Position numbers and translations under genes: made by a program. DNA of 64,000 nt from the NCBI RefSeq assembly GCF_004795015.1, contig NZ_SSBI01000011.1, positions 96,846 to 160,845 of the forward strand, read 5' to 3'. Positions 43,875 to 53,019 of the stretch are shown one piece after another. Each line of letters begins with the position of its first letter. The first letter of the stretch is position 1. Under the pieces are notes generated by a model. It ran no database searches. It had not been told where the DNA came from and saw only the letters and a list, made by a program, of their open reading frames with translations. Source of the DNA: Streptomyces sp. A1277 (GTDB lineage Bacteria > Actinomycetota > Actinomycetes > Streptomycetales > Streptomycetaceae).

Positions 43875-46478
43875 GTGAAGGCCATTCGTCGATTCACCGT
43901 GCGTCCCGTCCTGCCCGACTCCCTCCAACCCCTCAGCGACCTGGCGCGCAACCTGCGCTGGTCCTGGCACACCGAGACCCGCGAGCTGTTCCAGGCCGTC
44001 GACCCGGCGGCCGGCCCCGCGGCGGAGTGCGACCCCGTACGCCTGCTCGGTTCCGTCTCCGCGGGCCGGCTCGCCGAGCTGGCCCGGGACGAAGCGTTCC
44101 TGCGCCGGCTCGCCGAGGCGTCCGCCGACCTCCGGGAGTACCTCCAGGGGCCCCGCTGGTACCAGGAGCAGCGCGCCGAGGGCGCCGCGCTCCCCGCCGC
44201 CATCGCCTACTTCTCACCCGAATTCGGGGTCACCGCCGCACTCCCGCAGTACTCCGGCGGGCTCGGCATCCTCGCCGGGGACCACCTCAAGGCCGCCAGC
44301 GACCTGGGCGTCCCCCTCGTCGGGGTCGGCCTGCTCTACCGCCACGGCTACTTCCGCCAGAGCCTGTCCAGGGACGGCTGGCAGCAGGAGCACTACCCCG
44401 TCCTCGACCCCAACGAGCTGCCGCTCACCCTCCTCCGCGAGGCCGACGGCACCCCCAGCCAGGTCGTCCTGGCCCTGCCCGGCGGCCGCTCCCTGCACGC
44501 CCAGATCTGGCAGGCCCACGTCGGCCGGGTGCCGCTGCTGATGCTCGACTCCGGCGTCGAGGAGAACGCCCCCGGCGAACGCGAGGTCACCGACCGGCTG
44601 TACGGCGGCGGCAGCGAGCACCGGCTGCTCCAGGAAATGCTGCTGGGCATCGGCGGGGTCCGCGCGGTGCGCACCTACTGCCGGCTCACCGGCCACCCCG
44701 CCCCCGAGGTGTTCCACACCAACGAGGGCCACGCCGGCTTCCTCGGCCTCGAACGCATCCGCGAGCTGGCCACCACGGGCCTGGACTTCGACTCCTCGGT
44801 GGAGTCCGTCCGCGCCGGCACCGTCTTCACCACCCACACCCCGGTCCCGGCCGGAATCGACCGGTTCGACCGCGAACTCGTCGCCCGCCACTTCGGCGAG
44901 GACGGCGAACTGCCCGGCGTACCCGCCGAACGCGTCCTGGAACTCGGCACCGAGACCTACACCGGCGGCGACCCGGGCGTCTTCAACATGGCGGTGATGG
45001 GGCTGCGGCTCGCCCAGCGCGCCAACGGCGTCTCCACGCTGCACGGCGCGGTCAGCCGGGAGATGTTCGCCGGGCTCTGGCCGGGCTTCGACGCCCCGGA
45101 GGTGCCCATCACCTCCGTCACCAACGGGGTCCACGCGCCCACCTGGGTCGCCCCCGAGGTCTACCGGCTGCGGACCGAGTCCGGCGGCACACCGGGGCGG
45201 TGGGACTCCGTCGCCGCCATCCCCGACCGGCGGCTGTGGGACCTGCGCCGGACCCTGCGCGAACAGCTGGTGACCGAGGTGCGGCAGCGGCTGCACGCCT
45301 CCTGGCGCACCAGGGGCGCACAACCCGCCGAGCTGGGCTGGATCGACGGCGTGCTGGACCCCGACGTCCTGACGATCGGCTTCGCCCGCCGCGTCCCCTC
45401 CTACAAGCGCCTGACGCTGATGCTGCGCGACCGGGACCGGCTGCGCGGGCTGCTGCTGCACCCGGAGCGGCCGATCCAGATCGTCGTCGCGGGCAAGGCG
45501 CACCCGGCCGACGACAGCGGGAAGCGGCTGGTCCAGGAGCTGGTCAGGTTCGCCGACGACCCCCGGGTCCGCCACCGCATCGTCTTCCTGCCCGACTACG
45601 GGATGGCGATGGCCCAGAAGCTCTACCCGGGCTGCGACGTCTGGCTGAACAACCCGCTGCGCCCGCTGGAGGCGTGCGGGACGAGCGGGATGAAGGCCGC
45701 GCTCAACGGCTGCCTCAACCTGTCCGTGCTGGACGGCTGGTGGGACGAGTGGTTCGAGCCGGACTTCGGCTGGGCGATCCCGACGGCCGAGGGCGGCGCC
45801 CTGGACGAGGACCGGCGCGACGACCTGGAGGCGGGCGCCCTGTACGAGCTGATCGAGGACCGGGTCGCGCCGCGCTTCTACGACCGCGGGGACGAGGGAA
45901 TGCCCGGCCGCTGGATCGAGATGGTCCGCCGCACGCTGGGCACGCTGGGGCCCAAGGTGCTCGCCGACCGGATGGTCCGCGAGTACGTGGAGCGGCTGTA
46001 CACCCCGGCCGCCGTCGCCCAGCGGTCCCTGGAGGTGGAGCAGGCCCGGGAGCTGGCCGGCTGGAAGGCGCGGGTCAGGGCGGCCTGGCCGCGGGTGGCC
46101 GTGGACCATGTGGAGGCGGTGACGCCCAGCGCGTCGGGTACGTCGGCGGAGCTGGGTTCCACGCTGGCGCTGCGGGTCCGGGTCAGCCTGGGCGCGCTGG
46201 AGCCGGACGACGTGGAGGTGCAGGCGGTGGCCGGGCGGGTCGACTCGGCCGACGCGATCTTCGACGCCCAGGTCTTCCCGCTGAAGCCGGCGGGCGGCCA
46301 GGACCTGGAGGGCCGCTGGCTGTACGAGGGCCCGCTCGCCCTGGACCGGACGGGACCCTACGGCTACACCGTGCGGGTGCTGCCCACCCACCGGCTGCTG
46401 GCCCACGGGGCGGAACTCGGCCTGGTCGCCCAGCCGATGGGCCGCACGGGTGAGGGCGCGGGCGTGCTGATGCGCTGA
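43875..46478 (+). CDS. glgP: Alpha-glucan phosphorylase
   Basis: PLP-dependent enzyme of 867 residues releasing glucose 1-phosphate from alpha-glucan. It is the archaeal/Thermotoga-like type with an N-terminal DUF3417 domain (FTVRPVLPDSLQPLSDLARNLRWSWHTETRELF). Catalytic parts: EFGVTAALPQYSGGLGILAGDHLKAASD, TNEGHAGFL, VTNGVHAPTW, FARRVPSYKRLTL, and the PLP lysine motif GTSGMKAALNG. A C-terminal extension (about 130 residues, beta-rich) follows. GTG start with a good ribosome site. It is divergent from glgE, so synthesis and breakdown of glucan share one control region. It ends at a strong terminator. Confidence 0.95.
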   Translation: MKAIRRFTVRPVLPDSLQPLSDLARNLRWSWHTETRELFQAVDPAAGPAAECDPVRLLGSVSAGRLAELARDEAFLRRLAEASADLREYLQGPRWYQEQRAEGAALPAAIAYFSPEFGVTAALPQYSGGLGILAGDHLKAASDLGVPLVGVGLLYRHGYFRQSLSRDGWQQEHYPVLDPNELPLTLLREADGTPSQVVLALPGGRSLHAQIWQAHVGRVPLLMLDSGVEENAPGEREVTDRLYGGGSEHRLLQEMLLGIGGVRAVRTYCRLTGHPAPEVFHTNEGHAGFLGLERIRELATTGLDFDSSVESVRAGTVFTTHTPVPAGIDRFDRELVARHFGEDGELPGVPAERVLELGTETYTGGDPGVFNMAVMGLRLAQRANGVSTLHGAVSREMFAGLWPGFDAPEVPITSVTNGVHAPTWVAPEVYRLRTESGGTPGRWDSVAAIPDRRLWDLRRTLREQLVTEVRQRLHASWRTRGAQPAELGWIDGVLDPDVLTIGFARRVPSYKRLTLMLRDRDRLRGLLLHPERPIQIVVAGKAHPADDSGKRLVQELVRFADDPRVRHRIVFLPDYGMAMAQKLYPGCDVWLNNPLRPLEACGTSGMKAALNGCLNLSVLDGWWDEWFEPDFGWAIPTAEGGALDEDRRDDLEAGALYELIEDRVAPRFYDRGDEGMPGRWIEMVRRTLGTLGPKVLADRMVREYVERLYTPAAVAQRSLEVEQARELAGWKARVRAAWPRVAVDHVEAVTPSASGTSAELGSTLALRVRVSLGALEPDDVEVQAVAGRVDSADAIFDAQVFPLKPAGGQDLEGRWLYEGPLALDRTGPYGYTVRVLPTHRLLAHGAELGLVAQPMGRTGEGAGVLMR

Positions 46479-46502
46479 CGCCCGGAGCCCGGCGGACGCG
46501 CG

Positions 46503-46536
46503 ACCGCCCGGGAGGAGAGGTCTCCTCCCGGGCGGT
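46503..46536. terminator. Bidirectional terminator after glgP
   Basis: A perfect inverted repeat (46503-46518 with 46521-46536) between glgP and the convergent metalloprotease gene. Confidence 0.85.
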
Positions 46537-46551
46537 TCGCCGTATCAGCGC

Positions 46552-46594
46552 CGGGTCATGCGGTGACCCGTGCCGCGGCCCATGCGGTGGGCCG
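46552..46594. repeat. Two hairpins with identical TGCGG loops
   Basis: CGGGTCA-TGCGG-TGACCCG (46552-46570) and CGGCCCA-TGCGG-TGGGCCG (46576-46594). The stems differ but the loops are the same, so the structure seems conserved. They lie just downstream of the protease stop codon on the minus strand. Confidence 0.7.
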
Positions 46595-46609
46595 GGCGGT
46601 GGGGCCGGA

Positions 46610-48655
46610 TCAGAAGGTCAGCTTGAAGCTGTTGATCTTTCCGCTGTACCCGGAGTAGATGTCCTGGACCTTGAGCTTCCAGGTGCCGTTGGCGGTCTTG
46701 GACGAGGCGTTGACGGTGTAGGTCGTCTTGACGTCGTCCGCCGAGTCGCCGATGGAGGCGTTCTTCAGCCGGAAGGTGCCGCCGTCCGGGGCGACGAGGT
46801 CGATGACCAGGTCACCGCGCCAGCTGTGGGTGATGTCCACGCCGACCTTGAGGGCGCTGGGCGCCTTGCCGGAGCGGCCGGTGACGTTGACCGAGCTGGT
46901 GACGGCCGAGCCGTGGTCGGGGATGGCCACGGTGGTGGTGTTCTGGAAGACCGTGCCGTCACCGGGGTCGGTCGGGTCGGTGCCGCCGCCGGGGCGCGCG
47001 CCGACGTTGATCGCGGCCCAGGCGTCGGCCACCGACTTGTACTCGGCGCTGCTGGTGCCGTAGAGGGCACCGGCCACGGCGAGCGTGCCGGTGCGGGCCG
47101 CCGCGTAGTTGGTCGTGGAGGTGAACTTGGTGGTGAGCGCCTTGAACCAGATCTGCTCGGCCTTGTCGCGGCCGATGCCGGTCACCGGCAGGCCGTCGGA
47201 GGTCGGGGAGTTGTAGCTGACGCCGTTGATGGTCTTGGCGCCGCTGCCCTCCGAGAGGAGGTAGAAGAAGTGGTTGGCCGGGCCCGACGAGTAGTGCACG
47301 TCGATGTTGCCGATGCCCGAGTACCAGGAGTCCTTCGATATCCCGTCCCGGCTGGGCTTGTCCTGGTAGCGCAGCGGCGTGCCGTCGCCATTGATGTCGA
47401 TCTTCTCACCGATGAGGTAGTCGCCCTTGTCGGTGGAGTTGTTCGCGTAGAACTCGACGGCGGTGCCGAAGATGTCGCTGGTCGCCTCGTTGAGGCCGCC
47501 GGACTCACCGCTGTAGTTCAGGCCCGCGGTGTTGGAGGTGACGCCGTGGCTCATCTCGTGGGCGGCGACGTCCAGGGCGGTCAGCGGGGCCGCGTTGCCG
47601 CTGCCGTCGCCGTACGTCATGCAGAAGCAGCTGTCGTCCCAGAAGGCGTTGACGTAGCTGTTGCCGTAGTGGACGCGGGAGTACGCGCCGACGCCGTTGC
47701 CCTTGATGCCGGTCCGGCCGTGGACGTTCTTGTAGTAGTCCCAGGTCTCGGCCGCACCGTAGTGGGCGTCCGCCGCCGCGGTCTCCGGGTTCGAGGCGAG
47801 GCCGTTGCCCCAGACGTCGTCGGAGCCGGAGAAGAGGGTGCCCGTGCCGGACGTACCGTGGTTCAGGTTGTACGTCTTGTGGTTGCCGCGGGTGGTGTCG
47901 GTCAGGTTGTACGCCCCCGAGGTGTTGAGGGTGACCTGGCCGCTGTACTCGGTGTTGCCGACGCCCGTCTCGATGGCCTGCCACTCGTAGAGCTTCGCTC
48001 CGGTGGTGGCGTCCGTGATGACGTGCAGGGCGTTCGGGGTGCCGTCCTCCTGGAGGCCGCCGACGACGGTCTCGTAGGCGAGCTGCGGGGTGCCCGAGGC
48101 CATCCAGACGACCTTGCGGGGCGCCTGGTCGGCGACCGCCTTGTCCGAGCCGGCCGCCTTGGCCGCGCCGAGCGCCTGCTTCTGCGCCGCCGCCGGGGCG
48201 ACGTCCGCCGTCGTGCTGACGGCCTTCAGCTGGGAGGCGGTGGCCGGGGACGCCTTGACGACGCTCTCGGTGGCACCGGCCTTGCTCTCCTGGACGACCA
48301 GGTCGCCGCCGAGGACCGGGAGCCCGTCGAAGGTGCGCTCGTAACGCGTGTGCGTGGTGCCGTCGTTGTCCTGGACGACATCGCGGACGACGAGCTTCTC
48401 CTGCGGGCCGAGGCCGAGCTTCTCGGCGGTGGCCGCCCGGCTCGCGGTGGCCTCGCGGATCAGCTCGGCGCGCTGCGAGGGCGAGAGCTGCTTGGGCAGG
48501 GCGCCGTGGTTCGCCGTGGAGGCGGTGGCGGCCTTGGTGGTACCCGCGTCCGGTGCGGCGGAGGCCGACCCGGTCTGGACTCCTACGGCGAGGAGTGCTG
48601 CTGCGGCTATCAGAGCGCCGGTCGCGGTGGTACGACGGCTGGGCGTGGATCTCAC
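46610..48655 (-). CDS. Secreted M4 (thermolysin-type) metallopeptidase with P/Homo B domain
   Basis: Extracellular neutral zinc protease preproenzyme of 681 residues. A signal peptide (TTATGALIAAAALLAVGVQTGSASAA) is followed by an FTP/PepSY propeptide (about 45-210). The M4 catalytic domain has HEMSH (366-370), zinc ligand Glu390 in GGLNEATSD, and the histidine of VHYSSGPANHFFY. A Gly/Asp/Pro linker precedes a C-terminal P/Homo B domain (about 565-681), best known from proprotein convertases and seen in several secreted proteases. GTG start with AAGGAG seven bases upstream. Single gene, transcribed toward glgP and separated from it by a terminator. Confidence 0.95.
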   Translation of the reverse strand: MRSTPSRRTTATGALIAAAALLAVGVQTGSASAAPDAGTTKAATASTANHGALPKQLSPSQRAELIREATASRAATAEKLGLGPQEKLVVRDVVQDNDGTTHTRYERTFDGLPVLGGDLVVQESKAGATESVVKASPATASQLKAVSTTADVAPAAAQKQALGAAKAAGSDKAVADQAPRKVVWMASGTPQLAYETVVGGLQEDGTPNALHVITDATTGAKLYEWQAIETGVGNTEYSGQVTLNTSGAYNLTDTTRGNHKTYNLNHGTSGTGTLFSGSDDVWGNGLASNPETAAADAHYGAAETWDYYKNVHGRTGIKGNGVGAYSRVHYGNSYVNAFWDDSCFCMTYGDGSGNAAPLTALDVAAHEMSHGVTSNTAGLNYSGESGGLNEATSDIFGTAVEFYANNSTDKGDYLIGEKIDINGDGTPLRYQDKPSRDGISKDSWYSGIGNIDVHYSSGPANHFFYLLSEGSGAKTINGVSYNSPTSDGLPVTGIGRDKAEQIWFKALTTKFTSTTNYAAARTGTLAVAGALYGTSSAEYKSVADAWAAINVGARPGGGTDPTDPGDGTVFQNTTTVAIPDHGSAVTSSVNVTGRSGKAPSALKVGVDITHSWRGDLVIDLVAPDGGTFRLKNASIGDSADDVKTTYTVNASSKTANGTWKLKVQDIYSGYSGKINSFKLTF

Positions 48656-48982
48656 GCGGACTCCTTCTGCGAGGGGGGTACCGGCGGCTGGGTTCGCCGT
48701 CCGGGCAGAGCAAGCAGTGCGCAGAACGGGGTGAAGAGTGTCAGCCGCGGGCCAGTCCTGTCAGGACCGCGTCAACAACTTGGCCGGAATTCGTCCGTTG
48801 CCGGAATGGTCATGTTCGTTAAGCGGACGTTTCGCCGAGCTTCACGCCACGGCCGCCCGGGGGCTTTCGGGACCGAACGTGCAGGGCGCGTCGAGTTCGT
48901 GACGTACGTGACCGGATGCTACGGCCGTGTGAAGAACCGGAAAGTTCCCACCTGGCGAGACGGCGGGCAAGTGTGGCTCGTT
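48656..48982. other. Upstream region of the M4 protease gene
   Basis: No gene. GTCCTG-T-CAGGAC (48755-48767) is a perfect palindrome about 100 bases upstream of the protease start, and GCCGGAAT is repeated at 48783 and 48800, 17 bases apart. A TTGACG hexamer on the minus strand precedes the palindrome. These are candidates for protease promoter and operator. Confidence 0.45.
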
Positions 48983-49023
48983 CCCGGCCGTCCGCCCTCG
49001 TACGAAGAGGGCGGACGGCCGGG
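48983..49023 (-). terminator. Terminator of the ABC exporter operon
   Basis: A perfect 17-bp stem (48983-48999 with 49007-49023) and loop GTACGAA, 36 bases past the stop of the downstream ABC gene. Confidence 0.85.
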
Positions 49024-49058
49024 CGCGGCGGAGGCCGGGCCAGGCTCCGCGGCGGAGG

Positions 49059-50960
49059 TCAGGCCAGGCTCTCCCGCCAGGCGCGGTGCAGGCCGGCGAA
49101 CCGGCCGGTGCCGGCGATGAGTTCGGCGGGCGCGCCGTCCTCCACGATCCGGCCGTGCTCCATCACCAGCACCCGGTCCGCGACCTCCACGGTCGACAGC
49201 CGGTGCGCGATCACCACCGCGGTGCGGCCGTGCAGCACGGTGTCCATCGCCTGCTGCACCGCCCGCTCGCCGGGGATGTCGAGCGAGCTGGTCGCCTCGT
49301 CGAGGATCAGCACCGCCGGGTCCGCGAGCAGCGCACGGGCGAACGCCACCAACTGGCGCTGACCCGCCGAGATCCGGCCGCCCCGCTTGCGCACGTCGGT
49401 GTCGTAGCCGTCGGGCAGACCGGTGATGAAGTCGTGGGCGCCGATCGCCTTCGCCGCCCGCTCGATCTCCTCGCGGCTCGCCTCCGGCCGGCCGATCGCG
49501 ATGTTCTCGGCGACCGTCCCGGAGAACAGGAACGCCTCCTGCGTCACCATCACCACGCCGCGCCGCAGTTCGGGCGTGGCGAGGTCCCGCAGGTCGGTGC
49601 CGTCCAGCAGGACCCGGCCCTCGGTCGGGTCGTAGAAGCGGGCCAGCAGCTTGGCGAGCGTCGACTTGCCCGCCCCCGTGGAGCCGACCACCGCCACCGT
49701 CTGCCCCGCCGGGACGGTCAGGTCGAAGCGCGGCAGCACCTCACCGCCCGTGCGGTACGCGAAGCTCACCGAGTCGAAGACCACCTCGCGGCCCGGCTGG
49801 CCGCCCGTACGGACCGGCAGCTCGCGCGGCGCCAGGGCCTCGGGGACCGTGGGCGTCTGGGCCAGCAGACCGGCGACCTTCTCCAGCGAGGCCGCCGCCG
49901 ACTCGAAGGAGTTGAGGAACATGCTGAGCCGGTCGATCGGGTCGTAGAGCCGCCGCAGATAGAGCACCATCGCCGCCAGCACACCGAGCGCGAGCCCGCC
50001 GGAGGCGACGCGGTAGGCACCCCACAGCACGATTCCGGCCACCGCCGTGTTCGCGACCAGCCGCGAGCCGACGACATAGCGCGCGTTCTCCAGCATCGCG
50101 TCGCCGTTGGTGCCCTGGTGGCGCGCGTTCAGCTCCCGGAAGGCCGCGTCGTTGACGGGCTCGCGGCGGAATGCCTGGACGGGCCGGATGCCGTTCATCG
50201 TCTCCGCGAACTTCACGATCACCGCGGCGATCGCCGTCGAACGGGCCCCGAAGATCACCGAGGAGCGCCGCCGGTAGAGCTGCACCAGCAGGTACAGCGG
50301 TGCGAAGGACGCCACCGCGGCCGCGCCCGTGGCGAGGTCCAGCCAGAGCAGCACCGCCGCGATGGAGACGAACGACAGCAGCACGTGGATCAGCTCCTGG
50401 AGCCCCTCGTCCAGCAGCTCCCGCAGCGACTCCAGGTCCGTGGTGGAACGCGAGATCAGCCGCCCCGAGGTGTACCGCTCGTGGAAGTCCACGCTCAGCG
50501 CCTGCGCATGGCGGAAGATCCGGCCGCGCAGGTCGAGCAGCACGTCCTGGTTGACCCGCGCGGACATGCGGATGAACGCGTACTGCAGGGCGCCCGCACC
50601 GGCCGCGCAGAGCGCGTAGCCCGACGCCACGGCGATCAGCGGCCCGTAGTCGTTCTCCCGGAACGCCGGCACCCCGCTGTCGATGGCGTAGGCGACCAGC
50701 AGCGGGCCGGCCTGCACGGCCGCCTGCTGCACCAGCAGGAACAGGGCGGCCGCCGCGACCCGGCCCCGCATCGGCCGCAGCAGCGACCGGAGCAGCTGCC
50801 AGGTGGCGCCGCGCGGGGTGGGCAGGTCGTCGCGGTCGAAGGGGTCGCCGTCCGCCTTCGCGGGCGGCTGTTCGGCCGCCGTGGCGGCCGGCGGTGCCTG
50901 GCGCTCGTCCTCGTCGTCGCCGCCCGGTTCCGCGGGCCGTCCGGTCGTCGTACTCGTCAT
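49059..50960 (-). CDS. ABC exporter half-transporter (canonical NBD)
   Basis: Type IV ABC exporter of 633 residues: about six helices in residues 50-330, then an NBD. Walker A GSTGAGKST, Q loop VTQEAFLFS, signature RISAGQRQL, Walker B VLILDEATSSLD with catalytic Glu, and the switch His in VVIAHRLST are all intact. A charged N-terminal leader (EPGGDDEDERQAPP) precedes the membrane part. Its ATG overlaps the upstream partner's stop by four bases, so both are made together and probably form a heterodimer. Substrate unknown; drug and lipid export are both common in the family. Confidence 0.94.
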   Translation of the reverse strand: MTSTTTGRPAEPGGDDEDERQAPPAATAAEQPPAKADGDPFDRDDLPTPRGATWQLLRSLLRPMRGRVAAAALFLLVQQAAVQAGPLLVAYAIDSGVPAFRENDYGPLIAVASGYALCAAGAGALQYAFIRMSARVNQDVLLDLRGRIFRHAQALSVDFHERYTSGRLISRSTTDLESLRELLDEGLQELIHVLLSFVSIAAVLLWLDLATGAAAVASFAPLYLLVQLYRRRSSVIFGARSTAIAAVIVKFAETMNGIRPVQAFRREPVNDAAFRELNARHQGTNGDAMLENARYVVGSRLVANTAVAGIVLWGAYRVASGGLALGVLAAMVLYLRRLYDPIDRLSMFLNSFESAAASLEKVAGLLAQTPTVPEALAPRELPVRTGGQPGREVVFDSVSFAYRTGGEVLPRFDLTVPAGQTVAVVGSTGAGKSTLAKLLARFYDPTEGRVLLDGTDLRDLATPELRRGVVMVTQEAFLFSGTVAENIAIGRPEASREEIERAAKAIGAHDFITGLPDGYDTDVRKRGGRISAGQRQLVAFARALLADPAVLILDEATSSLDIPGERAVQQAMDTVLHGRTAVVIAHRLSTVEVADRVLVMEHGRIVEDGAPAELIAGTGRFAGLHRAWRESLA

Positions 50961-52843
50961 CGGGTGCTGCCCTCCTCGGCAGGGGCCATCGCGTCCAGGT
51001 GTTCGTCTTCGGCTGTTTCCGTACCGGGCGTTTCGGCCCGGGCCCCGGTGCTCCCGTCCTCGCCGGCCGACAGGCCCGCGCCGGACATCAGCCAGGCGTA
51101 CTCGGTGCTGGTGCGCAGCAGTTCCTGATGGGTGCCGACCGCGCTGATCCGGCCCTCGGACAGCAGCGCCACCCGGTCCGCGAGCATCACGGTGGACGGC
51201 CGGTGCGCGACGACCACCGCCGTGGTCTCCTCCAGGACGCGCCGCAGCGCCGCCTCCACCAGCGCCTCCGTGTGCACGTCGAGCGCCGAGAGCGGGTCGT
51301 CCAGCACCAGGAAGCGCGGCCGGCCCACCACGGCCCTGGCCAGGGCGAGGCGCTGGCGCTGGCCGCCGGACAGGCTCAGGCCCTGCTCGCCGACCTGGGT
51401 GTCCACGCCGTGCGGCAGCTCGTGGACGAAGTCGGCCTGCGCGACCGAGAGCGCCCGCAGCAACTCCTCCTCGCCCGCCCCGGCCGCGCCCATCAGCACG
51501 TTCTCCCCGACGCTCGCCGAGAACAGCGTCGGCTCCTCGAACGCCACCGACACCAGCTCCCGCAGCCGGGCACGCGGCATGGCGGTGATGTCCTCGCCGT
51601 CCAGGGTGATCCGCCCCGCGGTGGCCTGGTGCAGCCGGGGCACCAGGGAGGTCAGCGTCGTCTTGCCGGAACCCGTCGCCCCGACCAGGGCCATCGTCTC
51701 GCCCGGCCGGATGCGCAGATCGATCCGGGCGAGGACGGGCGCGGAGCCCTCCTCCGCGTCGGGGTAGCGGAACTCGACGCCCTCGAAGACCATGCCGCCC
51801 GCCTCCCGGGCCTCGCCGGTGCCGTCACCGGCCGCCCGCGCGGCGTCCTCCTCCTCGGCGACGTCCATCACCTCGAAGAACCGCTCGGTCGCCGTCGCCG
51901 ACTCCTGGCTCATCGCCAGCAGGAAGCCGATCGACTCGACCGGCCAGCGCAGCGCGAGCGCCGTGGAGAGGAACGCGACCAGGGTGCCCGCCGACAGGCC
52001 GCCGTCCGCGACCTCGATCGTGCCGAAGACCAGCGCCGCCCCGATGGCGAGCTCCGGCAGCGTCGTGATGAGGGCCCAGATCCCCGCGAGCAGCCGCGCC
52101 TTGCCCAGCTCCGTGGCGCGCAGCCGCTCGGCGAGCACGCGGAAGGCGTGCGCCTGGCTGCGGTGGCGGCCGAAGCCCTTGATGATGCGGATGCCCAGCA
52201 CGCTCTCCTCGACCACGGTCGTCAGATCACCGACCTGGTCCTGCGCCGCGCGCGCCACCTTCGCGTACTTCGCCTCGAACGCCGAGCAGACGATCACGAG
52301 CGGTACGACGGGGGCGAGCAGCACCAGCCCCAGCGTCCACTCCTGCGACAGCAGGATCACGAAACCGACGAGGATCGTGGTGCCGTTGACGAGCAGGAAG
52401 GTCAGCGGGAAGGCCAGGAACATCCGCAGCAGCATCAGGTCCGTCGTCCCGCGCGAGAGCAACTGGCCCGAGGGCCACCGGTCGTGGAAGGAGACCGGCA
52501 GGCGCTGGAGGTGCCGGTAGAGGTCGGCCCGCATCGACGCCTCGAAGCCGGCCAGCGGACGCGCCACCAGCCACCGCCGCACCCCGAACAGCACCGCCTC
52601 CGCGATGCCCAGGAGCAGCAGGTACAGCGCGCCGAGCCAGACCCCGCCCGGGTCCCGGTGGGCGACCGGGCCGTCCACGATCCACTTCAGGACCAGCGGG
52701 ATCACCAGGCCCAGACAGGAGGCGACGACCGCCACCAGCGCCGCGCTGAACAGCCGGGTCCGTACCGGCTTCACATACGGCCACAACCGCAGCAGCGAAC
52801 GTACGGCGGACCGGTCCTTGGGCTCTACATGTTCCTGGCGCAT
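50957..52843 (-). CDS. ABC exporter half-transporter (degenerate Walker B Glu)
   Basis: Partner exporter of 628 residues with six helices (about 30-320) and an NBD: Walker A GATGSGKTT, signature LSLSGGQRQRL, Walker B FLVLDDPLSALD, switch His in VVVAHRPST. The residue after the Walker B Asp is Asp, not the catalytic Glu of its partner. This asymmetry is typical of heterodimeric exporters with one degenerate site. A -10-like TAGGCT (complement of 52851-52856) ends seven bases before ATG, suggesting a leaderless mRNA. It is divergent from an ABC-2 exporter operon. Confidence 0.94.
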   Translation of the reverse strand: MRQEHVEPKDRSAVRSLLRLWPYVKPVRTRLFSAALVAVVASCLGLVIPLVLKWIVDGPVAHRDPGGVWLGALYLLLLGIAEAVLFGVRRWLVARPLAGFEASMRADLYRHLQRLPVSFHDRWPSGQLLSRGTTDLMLLRMFLAFPLTFLLVNGTTILVGFVILLSQEWTLGLVLLAPVVPLVIVCSAFEAKYAKVARAAQDQVGDLTTVVEESVLGIRIIKGFGRHRSQAHAFRVLAERLRATELGKARLLAGIWALITTLPELAIGAALVFGTIEVADGGLSAGTLVAFLSTALALRWPVESIGFLLAMSQESATATERFFEVMDVAEEEDAARAAGDGTGEAREAGGMVFEGVEFRYPDAEEGSAPVLARIDLRIRPGETMALVGATGSGKTTLTSLVPRLHQATAGRITLDGEDITAMPRARLRELVSVAFEEPTLFSASVGENVLMGAAGAGEEELLRALSVAQADFVHELPHGVDTQVGEQGLSLSGGQRQRLALARAVVGRPRFLVLDDPLSALDVHTEALVEAALRRVLEETTAVVVAHRPSTVMLADRVALLSEGRISAVGTHQELLRTSTEYAWLMSGAGLSAGEDGSTGARAETPGTETAEDEHLDAMAPAEEGSTR

Positions 52844-53019
52844 CAGGGTGAGCCTACGGTCCGTCCGGATATCGGTCCTGCGGTTTTATCCGGCCGTCCG
52901 GTGCCCGGCGGAGGCGGACCGCGCCGGGGGTCGTAGGGCGGCATCAACCGATCGGCTGATGCCGGTCCGAGCGCGATGGCGGATGCCGCCGCGGGCCGCG
53001 GGCATGAATGCTCGGTGCC

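Noticed and set aside
43169..43970. Several open frames between glgE and glgP on both strands
   Set aside because: Skewed composition, no family resemblance, overlap with one another and with the glgP coding region.
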